Shown here: piece by piece, positions 1-8,800 of the stretch
Layout of the letters: every line of letters begins with the position of its first letter
How positions within the stretch are numbered: the first letter of the stretch is position 1
Origin: Burkholderia sp. BCC0322
GTDB lineage: Bacteria > Pseudomonadota > Gammaproteobacteria > Burkholderiales > Burkholderiaceae
Reading direction: 5' to 3'
Length of the DNA stretch: 64,000 nt
NCBI RefSeq assembly: GCF_902833045.1
Contig: NZ_CADFDU010000002.1
Span: 434,001-498,000 of the forward strand
The notes under the pieces: model-generated
The model's database searches: none
Told to the model about the DNA's origin: nothing
Seen by the model: the letters and a program-made list of their open reading frames with translations, nothing else
Translations under genes and position numbers: made by a program

Positions 1-1
1 C

Positions 2-124
2 AGTCATTGGGCATTGGAATCGAGTCGACGCTTCGACGCGTGGTTCGAGCGTTCGTACGTGGATTTCCCGGTGCGGATCGATCGGCACATTCGGTCCAAC
101 GGTGCAGTGGTGGAGCTGACGTGA
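2..124 (+). CDS. 3' end of an unidentified protein (partial)
   Basis: The frame is open from the window edge and ends at TGA 122-124, giving 40 residues that end in RSNGAVVELT. Composition looks protein-like (DAWFERSYVDFPVRID). The stop overlaps the GTG start of the next small gene (GTGA), a typical translational-coupling arrangement, and this is the main reason for preferring this frame. No domain can be recognised from so short a tail. Confidence 0.4.
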   Translation, partial: SHWALESSRRFDAWFERSYVDFPVRIDRHIRSNGAVVELT

Positions 125-255
125 ATAGAGCGATATTCGGCATGTGCGGCCTGCTGATCTGCGGACTTGTCGCGGTACTGGTGATCGTTCTGGAAACGGC
201 GCCGAAGCCGCAGGAAAAAATCGCGCAAGCGGCAAAGCCAGCGAAGGTGAAGTGA
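121..255 (+). CDS. small single-pass membrane protein, unknown function
   Basis: A 44-residue protein starting at GTG 121, which overlaps the stop of the preceding frame. Residues about 5-23 (IFGMCGLLICGLVAVLVIV) form one clear transmembrane helix. A short Lys/Ala/Pro-rich tail follows (PKPQEKIAQAAKPAKVK). The next small gene starts two bases after the stop, so the three are probably one transcript. I do not recognise the family. Such proteins are often accessory subunits of envelope complexes, but nothing in the window shows which. Confidence 0.4.
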   Translation: MNRAIFGMCGLLICGLVAVLVIVLETAPKPQEKIAQAAKPAKVK

Positions 256-257
256 AG

Positions 258-422
258 ATGCGTGTTCTGTTGACATTGTGGGGGAGCGCGATCGCACTGG
301 CTGTCTGCGTGGCCTGGCTTGCCGATCGCCCCAAACATGGTGAGCCCGTGCCGCTTGCGTCTCGACTGATTCAGGGCTCGACGAAGTCGATCATCACGCC
401 GTCGCGCGAGCCGGCTCGGTAA
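258..422 (+). CDS. small exported or membrane-anchored protein, unknown function
   Basis: A 54-residue protein starting MRVLLTLWGSAIALAVCVAW, that is, a short basic N-terminus followed by one hydrophobic segment (about residues 3-20). It could be an uncleaved anchor or a signal peptide. The rest is polar (SRLIQGSTKSIITPSREPAR). It lies two bases downstream of the preceding small membrane protein, so the pair looks co-transcribed and co-translated. There is no recognised family. The alternative is a chance reading frame, made less likely by the tight spacing and the membrane-type N-terminus. Confidence 0.4.
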   Translation: MRVLLTLWGSAIALAVCVAWLADRPKHGEPVPLASRLIQGSTKSIITPSREPAR

Positions 423-880
423 CGGTGGCTCGAGCCGTCTCCAGTCCCGGTCGCGATCGATGCGACTCGTGGCTTCCGATTTGAGGTTGAAAAATGAAAG
501 ATTCCCTGTATCGAATTCTGAGCGTCACGGCGCTCGCCTGGAGGTTGACGGTACCCGAAGGGAGGGAAGCGATGGTCAAGGGCACGTCGATTACTGACCG
601 CTGTATCTTGCAACCGGCGTAGGGCTTGCGCGGTGGCACGATCGCCTGACTGCAGACGCGCCGTGCTTGCCGGTCAGCCGAACTAGCTGCGACAGCATCA
701 TGATCACGGCGCGCTGCAGTCAGTCCCGGTTGCTTGCGGCTCGCAGTTGGATTCCTCGATCGCGTATGGCGTCTGCCGTATCGGTCGTTGAGGCGTGTTG
801 AGTTCGAACCGCCTATGTCGTTGCTGTAATGGCGTCGGAGGGTACGCGGCGCCAAGTGTCGAGAGCGTTGCGGTAAGCCG
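423..880. other. intergenic stretch, nothing firm
   Basis: About 460 bases between the small membrane-protein genes and the minus-strand response regulator, whose 3' end lies at 881. Apart from the doubtful 42-residue peptide I see no gene, no strong terminator and no repeat. Long frames on the minus strand here have an Arg/Ser-rich composition typical of non-coding high-GC DNA. Confidence 0.4.
494..622 (+). CDS. possible 42-residue peptide, doubtful
   Basis: An ATG at 494 opens 42 codons starting MKDSLYRILSVTALAWRL, with a weak purine-rich stretch (GAGGTTGAAAA) before it. The N-terminus is basic-hydrophobic. It has no family resemblance that I recognise. It is the only frame in the 423-880 gap that looks even marginally like a gene, and it may be a decayed remnant or chance. 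Confidence 0.15.
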   Translation: MKDSLYRILSVTALAWRLTVPEGREAMVKGTSITDRCILQPA

Positions 881-1600
881 CTATTCCGCATCGTCCGGGG
901 GGCTGGGATCGAGCAACTCCAGCCGATAGCCGTGATTGTAGACAGCGCGAAGTCGAACACCGTTCTCGGGGCCGATTCGCAGCTTGGAACGCACCCGATA
1001 GATGTGTGTATCGAGCGTCCGGGAAATGTGGTCGCTATGGCGCCCCCATATCGACTTGATCAATGCGTCGCGTGGCATCGCGCGACCGCAATTTTGAAAC
1101 AGCGCAACGGCGACGTTGAATTCTCTCGACGTCAGTTTGATCGGCTCGTCACTCAGGAATACGGTTTCGGTCAGGAGATCCAGACGATAGCGACCGATGC
1201 TGATCGATGTCGGCGTCGAGTTCACCGGATAGGCCCGCCGCAGGAGCGCACGGACTCTTGCGACCAACTCATGGCGACGGACGGGTTTGACCATATAGTC
1301 GTCAGCGCCTGCATCAAGCGCAACGACAAGTTGCTCTTCGCGCACTCGATTCGTCAGGAACAACACGGGGAGGTCTCTGCCGACGCGTGCGCGAATCCAG
1401 GCAAGGACCTCCAGCCCGGAAATATCCGGCAAGTTCCAGTCGAGCACGATCAGGTTGAAGGTATCGGTTTCGAGGAGGCGTATGGCTTCCGCGCCGCGGG
1501 TGGCGCTTCGGACATCGAACCCTTCGCCGATCAGGGAATCGCGGATAAACGCCGCCTGTGCTGGCTCGTCGTCAACGGCAAGAATTTTCATTGGCACCAT
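881..1600 (-). CDS. OmpR/PhoB-family response regulator (orphan)
   Basis: A 239-residue two-domain transcription factor. The receiver (about 4-120) has the full phosphorylation set: D10-D11-E12 acidic pocket, phospho-acceptor D54 in LIVLDWNLPD, T83 and K105 in YMVKP. The C-terminal winged helix (about 135-230) is the OmpR type, with TSREF, TLDTHIYRVRSKL and the final YNHGYRLE hairpin. The frame is open further upstream, but the receiver begins at MVPMKILAVDDEP, so ATG 1600 (or 1591) is the start. There is no histidine kinase nearby. It is paralogous to the regulator at 11407 on the other side of the adhesin gene, so control of that gene is a reasonable inference, not shown. Confidence 0.85.
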   Translation of the reverse strand: MVPMKILAVDDEPAQAAFIRDSLIGEGFDVRSATRGAEAIRLLETDTFNLIVLDWNLPDISGLEVLAWIRARVGRDLPVLFLTNRVREEQLVVALDAGADDYMVKPVRRHELVARVRALLRRAYPVNSTPTSISIGRYRLDLLTETVFLSDEPIKLTSREFNVAVALFQNCGRAMPRDALIKSIWGRHSDHISRTLDTHIYRVRSKLRIGPENGVRLRAVYNHGYRLELLDPSPPDDAE

Positions 1601-1952
1601 TTTTGTCGTGTTGCTCAAATCCGTGCATGCCCTCGTGCATGGGTCGGCTTGTATTTCGGATTTAAGTGAAAGTGAATTGAAATATTCTGCTTGGGCGTTG
1701 TATGGCCGGATGGCAGGATTGATTTGCGAAATAGAGTGACATTCTTGAGCGCTTTTTTTGTCAACTTTTATGAACGGAACGGATATTGGGGTGCGATTGA
1801 TGTGTGACAAATGTTGTCAATCTATACTCGGCATCGATATAGCATGTTCCATATAGATTGTTGGGCGACTGCGAGTTCAGGTGGCGGAATGTTTTCGTGT
1901 TGTCGACTCGAACGTTGCTAATTTTTATGTTTTACGAGATGTAATTATATAA
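1601..1952. other. AT-rich divergent intergenic region
   Basis: About 350 bases between the divergent response regulator and H-NS-like genes, visibly richer in A+T than the flanking genes. It contains a direct repeat ATATAG separated by eight bases (around 1837-1857). I can assign no promoter with confidence. Low G+C DNA next to an H-NS-type gene would be a natural binding target of that protein, which is inference. Confidence 0.35.
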
Positions 1953-2261
1953 ATGCGCAACCTGGAGTCTCATCGGCGTTATTTGGAGAAAATGGCGAAG
2001 CTGGAGTCTCGAATGGCTGAAGAGCGGCGAGCGGCCGCCGAGGCGATTTTGCTCGAGATTAGATATTGCGTCCGTGAGTTCGGATTTTCTCCTGAGGATA
2101 TTTTTACGGTCGATATCCTGCGCCGTGCGACCAAACGGCGGCCGCGCTATTTCGATCCGGTCAGCGGGGCGACGTGGTCCGGGGTAGGGCGCGCGCCCGA
2201 GTGGATTCGCGATAAGGATCGAAAGCAGTTTGAGATATCCAATTTCGAGCGTGAGGATTGA
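1953..2261 (+). CDS. H-NS histone-family nucleoid protein with altered hook
   Basis: A 102-residue protein. The N-terminal part (about 1-40) is a charged helical oligomerisation region (MAKLESRMAEERRAAAEAIL). The C-terminal domain (about 65-92) carries the family core YFDPVSGATWSG..GRAPEWI. H-NS homologues of this genus normally have a Gly-Arg-Gly-Arg hook that enters the DNA minor groove; here it reads G77-V78-G79-R80, losing the first arginine. Start at ATG 1953 matches family length. ATG 1992 has a better ribosome site (GGAG) but would cut the oligomerisation helix. It lies beside a large adhesin gene, so silencing or anti-silencing of that locus is plausible. Confidence 0.85.
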   Translation: MRNLESHRRYLEKMAKLESRMAEERRAAAEAILLEIRYCVREFGFSPEDIFTVDILRRATKRRPRYFDPVSGATWSGVGRAPEWIRDKDRKQFEISNFERED

Positions 2262-2869
2262 GTACCGGGTTTTTACGATGATACGAAGGTCGCGTGTGCA
2301 TGTTTCCAGGTGTTACGCCGATAAGTGTGACGGTATGGAGGGCTGCCGATCTCTGAGGTGTTTCTATCGTGATCCATCTTTCAATGAAGATCGGTATTGA
2401 TGTCGGTGTCGGGAAGTAAATATATGTTCTCGGAATGAAGCGTGCGGCAAGTTTCTCTGCTGTCGCGTGCTTGATGGGATTGTCCGTCGAGACGATTAAT
2501 TCGTTTCCAGATATATCGAAATAATTCTCGTGATTTTCGCGCGATGGAGATGGCGTGCCCGAAAGGCAGGGGTGAGAGTCGCCGATTGCCAAGCGTGGTC
2601 GTTCCAGCAGCAAACACTTTTTGTGTCTTTGTCAGTAGTCGATGAAATAAGCATTCGGCATGCCGTATAGCGCTATGCCGGCATGGCACTGCACGACATT
2701 TTCGGCAACGGCCTGACGGGCGAAGGGCGGGTGCCGGGTGCAGAGGCATAAAAGTCGCCCGCGATGAACTTCCCCGCGGGGCCGTGGGGAAGTGTGTTTC
2801 TTTCACAAGAGCCGCAGTTGTTTTGGGTGCGAATTCAAATCGGCCGGACAGAACAACAGGGAGATCAAA
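2262..2869. other. long leader/promoter region of the adhesin gene
   Basis: About 600 bases with no convincing gene. It holds three adjoining palindromes at 2656-2683 and a hairpin with 8-base arms (ACTTCCCC/GGGGAAGT) at 2768-2793, about 76 bases before the adhesin start. The length and symmetry suggest a heavily regulated promoter. A minus-strand frame covering 2161-2613 was considered and rejected. Confidence 0.4.
2656..2685. promoter_or_regulatory. cluster of three adjacent palindromes upstream of adhesin
   Basis: CGGCATGCCG (2656-2665), ATAGCGCTAT (2667-2676) and TGCCGGCA (2676-2683) are each perfect palindromes. Together they form a larger imperfect one, CATGCCG...CGGCATG. The cluster sits about 185 bases before the adhesin start. 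It could be an operator for one of the local regulators or a cruciform-prone site; no binding protein can be assigned. Confidence 0.4.
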
Positions 2870-5800
2870 ATGAACAAGATTTACAAGAGTGTCTGGTGTG
2901 AGAAGACGGGTACCTATGTGGCCGCGTCGGAAATTGCGAAAGGGCGAAGGGCTGGCGGGACGAGCGCCGTAGCGGGGGTGTTGGCTGCTGTGGTGTTGGT
3001 GGGTGGGGGATTCTTCACGCCGTCGGCCGTGTATGCCGCTGCATTCGTCGTTTGTGGCAATGCATCGACCACTGGCTACACTCCGACGGGCGAGCAAACC
3101 AGCTATAACATGGGTTGCGTCACTGGCAGCGACGTGCTTTTCATGGGAGGCACTTCAGCGGGGCCTGGAGCCAATTCGGCTGCTAGCACGTCGTCTACAT
3201 GGATCACTGTCAACAACGCCACGACAGCAAGTCCGAGCCTCACCGGCTCCATACCGGGGCAGTCGATCGAACTGTATGCACCGGGAAGCATCATCCTGAA
3301 CGGCAGTAACGTCAGCGTATCCGGTTACAAGATCACCAACCTTGGGGCGGGGTCCATTTCCGCTACCAGTACGGACGCGGTCAACGGCAGCCAACTGTTC
3401 TCGCTGTCGACGTCGACCTCGACGGGCTTGTCGTCGGCGAATAGCTCGATTACCTCGCTGTCGACGTCGACCTCGACGGGCCTGTCGTCGGCGAATAGCT
3501 CGATCGGTTCGCTGTCCACCTCCACGTCGACAGGCCTGTCGTCGGCGAACAGCTCGATCAGCTCGCTGTCGACTGGCTTGAGCTCGACGGTTAGTACGGT
3601 GTCGTCGCTGTCGACGTCGACCTCGACGGGGTTGTCGTCGGCCAATAGCTCGATCACGTCGTTGTCCACGTCGACGTCGACGGGGCTGTCGTCGGCGAAT
3701 AGTTCGATCACGTCGCTGTCCGCGTCGACGTCGACGGGGCTGTCGTCGGCGAATAGTTCGATCTCGTCGTTGTCGACGTCGACCTCGACGGGCTTGTCGT
3801 CGGCGAACAGCTCGATTTCCTCGTTGTCCACTGGCCTGAGCTCGACGAATAGCACGGTGTCGTCGCTGTCGACTTCGACGTCGACCGGTCTGTCGTCGGC
3901 CAACAGCTCGATTTCTTCGCTGTCCACGTCGACGTCGACGGGGCTGTCGTCGGCGAATAGTTCGATCTCGTCGTTGTCGACGTCGACCTCGACAGGGTTG
4001 TCGTCGGCCAACAGCTCGATTTCTTCGCTGTCCACGTCGACGTCGACCGGCCTGTCGTCGGCTAACAGTTCGATCTCCTCGTTGTCCACTGGCCTGAGCT
4101 CGACGAATAGCACGGTGTCGTCGCTGTCGACGTCGACGTCGACCGGCTTGTCGTCGGCGAATAGCTCGATTACGTCGCTGTCCACGTCGACCTCGACCGG
4201 CTTGTCGTCAGCGAACAGTTCGATCTCCTCGTTGTCCACGTCGACCTCGACGGGCATCAGCTCGCTGTCGACCGGCTTGTCGTCGGCCAACAGTTCGATC
4301 TCCTCGTTGTCCACATCGACTTCGACGGGCATCAGTTCGTTGTCGACCGGCCTGAGCTCGACCGATAGCACGGTGTCGTCGCTGTCGACTTCCACATCGA
4401 CCGGCTTGTCATCGGCCAACAGCTCGATCTCCTCGTTGTCCACGTCGACCTCAACGGGCATCAGCTCACTGTCGACTGGCCTGAGTTCGACCGATAGCAC
4501 GGTGTCGTCGCTGTCGACTTCCACATCGACCGGCTTGTCATCGGCCAACAGCTCGATCTCCTCGTTGTCCACGTCGACCTCAACGGGCATCAGCTCGCTG
4601 TCCACCGGCCTGAGTTCGACCGACAGCACGGTGTCGTCGCTGTCGACCTCGACCTCGACGGGCCTGTCATCGGCCAACAGTTCGATCTCCTCGCTGTCCA
4701 CATCGACTTCGACGGGAATCAGCTCGTTGTCCACCGGCCTGAGCTCGACCGACAGTACGGTGTCGTCGCTGTCGACTTCGACGTCGACCGGCCTGTCGTC
4801 CGCGAACAGCTCGATCACGTCGCTGTCGACTTCCACATCGACCGGCCTGTCGTCGGCCAATAGCTCGATCTCCTCGTTGTCCACGTCGACCTCGACGGGC
4901 ATCAGCTCGCTGTCCACCGGCCTGAGCTCGACCGACAGCACGGTGTCGTCCCTGTCGACTTCCACATCGACCGGCCTGTCGTCGGCCAATAGCTCGATCT
5001 CCTCGTTGTCCACGTCGACCTCAACGGGCATCAACTCGCTGTCCACCAGCCTGAGTTCGACCGACAGCACGGTGTCGTCGCTGTCGACTTCGACGTCGAC
5101 GGGCCTGTCGTCCGCGAACAGCTCGATCACGTCGCTGTCGACGTCGACGTCGACCGGCTTGTCGTCGGCCAATAGCTCGATCTCCTCGTTGTCCACGTCG
5201 ACTTCGACGGGCATCAGCTCGTTGTCGACCGGCCTGAGCTCGACCGACAGCACGGTGTCGTCGCTGTCGACCTCGGCCTCGACGGGCCTGTCGTCGACTA
5301 ACAGCTCGATTTCTTCATTGTCCACGTCGACCTCGACGGGCATCAGCTCGCTGTCCACCGGCCTGAGCTCGACGGATAGCACGGTGTCATCGCTGTCGAC
5401 GTCGACGTCGACCGGCCTGTCGTCGGCTAACAGCTCGATTTCTTCATTGTCCACGTCGACCTCAACGGGCATCAGCTCGCTGTCGACCGGCCTGAGCTCG
5501 ACGGATAGCACGGTGTCATCGCTGTCGACGTCGACGTCGACCGGCCTGTCGTCGGCTAACAGCTCGATTTCTTCATTGTCCACGTCGACCTCAACGGGCA
5601 TCAGCTCGCTGTCGACCGGCCTGAGCTCGACGGATAGCACGGTGTCATCGCTGTCGACGTCGACATCGACCGGCTTGTCGTCGGCCAATAGCTCGATCTC
5701 CTCGTTGTCGACGTCGACTTCGACGGGCATCAGCTCGCTGTCCACTGGCTTGAGCTCGACCGACAGCACGGTGTCGTCGCTGTCGACGTCGACGTCGACC

Positions 5801-8800
5801 GGCTTGTCGTCGGCCAACAGCTCGATTTCTTCGCTGTCCACGTCGACCTCAACGGGCATCAGCTCGTTGTCGACCGGCCTGAGCTCGACCGACAGCACGG
5901 TGTCGTCGCTGTCGACTTCGACGTCGACCGGCTTGTCGTCGGCCAACAGCTCGATCTCGTCGTTGTCCACGTCGACCTCAACGGGCATCAGCTCGCTATC
6001 CACTGGCCTGAGCTCGACGGATAGCACGGTGTCATCGCTGTCGACTTCGACGTCGACCGGCCTGTCGTCCGCGAACAGCTCGATCTCCTCGTTGTCCACG
6101 TCGACCTCAACGGGCATCAGCTCGTTGTCGACCGGCCTGAGCTCGACCGACAGCACGGTGTCGTCGCTGTCGACGTCGACGTCGACCGGGTTGTCGTCGG
6201 CCAACAGTTCGATTTCTTCGCTGTCCACGTCGACCTCGACGGGCATCAGTTCGCTGTCGACCGGCCTGAGCTCGACCAACAGCACGGTGTCGTCGCTGTC
6301 GACATCCACGTCGACCGGTCTGTCATCGGCGAATAGCTCGATTTCGTCGCTGTCCACGTCAACCTCGACGGGCCTGTCGTCGGCGAACAGCTCGATTACG
6401 TCGCTGTCTACGTCGACCTCGACCGGCTTGTCCTCGGCAAACAGCTCGATCTCCTCGTTGTCGACGTCGACTTCGACGGGCATCAGCTCGTTGTCAACGG
6501 GGCTGAGTTCGACCAATAGCTCGGTGGCATCGCTGTCGACTTCGACGTCGACCGGCTTGTCGTCGGCCAACAGTTCGATCTCCTCGCTGTCGACGTCAAC
6601 CTCGACGGGCATCAACTCACTGTCCACCGGCCTGAGCTCGACCAACAGCACGGTGTCGTCGCTGTCGACCTCGACATCGACAGGCTTGTCGTCGGCCAAC
6701 AGTTCGATTTCTTCGCTGTCCACGTCGACCTCGACGGGCATCAGCTCGTTGTCGACCGGCCTGAGCTCGACCGACAGCACGGTGTCGTCCCTGTCGACTT
6801 CGACGTCGACCGGGTTGTCGTCGGCAAACAGCTCGATTTCTTCGCTGTCGACGTCAACCTCGACGGGCATCGGCTCGTTGTCGACCGGCCTGAGCTCGAC
6901 GGATAGCACGGTGTCGTCGCTGTCGACTTCGACGTCGACCGGCTTGTCGTCGGCCAACAGCTCGATTTCGTCGCTGTCCACTTCAACCTCAACGGGCATC
7001 AGCTCGCTGTCGACCGGCCTGAGCTCGACCGACAGCACGGTGTCGTCGCTGTCGACTTCGACGTCGACTGGCCTGTCATCGGCGAACAGCTCGATCTCCT
7101 CGTTGTCGACGTCGACTTCGACGGGCCTGTCGTCCGCGAACAGCTCGATCACGTCCCTGTCGACTTCGACATCGACAGGCCTGTCCTCGGCCAACAGCTC
7201 GATCTCCTCGCTGTCCACGTCGACCTCGACGAGCATCGGCTCGCTGTCCACCGGCCTGAGCAGCACGAACAGCACGATCCTGTCCCTGTCCACCTCGACG
7301 TCGACCGGCATCGGCTCGCTTTCCACGGGCCTCAGCTCGACCAACAGTTCGATGACGTCGCTGTCCACGTCGACCTCGACCGCGATCGAAGCCGCGAAGA
7401 CGCACTATTACAGCGTCAACGATGGCGGTACGGCAGGGGCGAACTACGCGAACAGCGCCGCGACGGGTATCTACTCGCTGGCCGCCGGCGTCGCCGCAAC
7501 TGCCGCGGGCGCCAGCAGCGTCGCGGTCGGTAACGGCTCGAACGCGCAATCGGACGGCGCGGTCGCGATCGGTCAAAGCGCATCGGCCACCGGCGGCAAA
7601 TCCGTGTCGATCGGCTCCGGCAACACTGCGAGCGGCGACGGCGCGATCGCGATCGGCGACCCGAGCGTCGCGACGGGCACCGGCGCAGTCGCGATGGGTG
7701 CAAACGACACGGCGACCGGCACCGGTGCAGTGGCGCTCGGCAACGCGAACACGGCAACCGGCAACGGCGCGCTCGCACTGGGCAGCTCGAGTCAGGCCAC
7801 CGCGGACAACACGATCGCACTGGGCAACCAGGCCACGGCCAGCGCCATAGGCGCACAGGCCTACGGCTCGGGCGCCACGGCCAGCGCGGTCAACGCACTC
7901 GCGCTGGGCTCGAACGCCACCGCGAACGTCGCCAACTCGATCGCGCTCGGCGCGAACTCGGTCACCGGCAATGCGGTCGGGGTGTCGAGCGTCACGGTCG
8001 GCGGCGTCACGTACTCCGTCTTCGGCACGAATCCGGTGGGCGTCCTGAGCGTCGGTTCGCCGGGCGCGGAACGCCAGATCACGAACGTCGCTGCCGGCCA
8101 GGTCTCGGCCACCAGCACGGACGCGATCAACGGCAGCCAGCTGAACGCGACGAACCAGGCGGTCAACAACCTGTCGACGTCGACCGCGACGAACGTCGCA
8201 TCGCTGTCGACGGGGATCAACTCGCTGTCGACGGGCCTGAGCGCGACCAACAGCAACGTGTCCTCGTTGTCCACATCGACGTCGACTGCGATCAGCGCGC
8301 TGTCGACATCGACGGCGGCCGGCATCGGTTCGCTGTCTACCGGCCTGAGCACGACGAACAACAACGTGGCCTCGCTGTCGACCGGCGTAACGAACATCAA
8401 CAACCAGTTGAGTCAGCTTTCCACGTTGATGACGACGAATACGACGAACGCCGCCGGCGTCGCCGCCGACATGAACGGCACCGGCACCGACAAGCCGACC
8501 GTCACCGCCGGCTCGAACTCGGTGGCGATCGGCGCGAATTCGACGGATGGTGGCCGACAGAACGTCGTGTCGGTCGGCAGCGACACGCAGCAGCGCCAGA
8601 TCATCAATGTGGCACCGGGTACGCAGGGCACCGATGCGGTCAACGTGAACCAGCTCAATGCGGTGCAGTCGACGCTCTCGACGGCACTGTCGGGCCAGCA
8701 GGCGCAGATCAACTCGCTGGGTTCGCAACTGCAGCAGACCGACCAGATGGCGAAGCAGGGTATCGCGGCCGTCGGGGCGATGGCGTCGATCCCGCAGCTC

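Noticed and set aside
932-1669. Plus-strand frame opposite the first response regulator
   Set aside because: It is a shadow: the minus-strand frame contains a complete receiver and winged helix with all motifs.
2161-2613. Minus-strand gene of 150 codons upstream of the adhesin
   Set aside because: It overlaps the H-NS-like gene, lacks a ribosome site and has no recognisable sequence. Some stretches look protein-like but not enough to support it.
3325-7368. Very long minus-strand frame as a real gene for an acidic repeat protein
   Set aside because: It has no promoter, ribosome site or start context, and is fully explained as the complement of the Ser/Thr stalk codons. The plus-strand frame has a signal peptide, heads and membrane anchor.
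3401-7382. CRISPR array
   Set aside because: The repeats are in-frame coding modules without unique spacers, inside a trimeric autotransporter gene.
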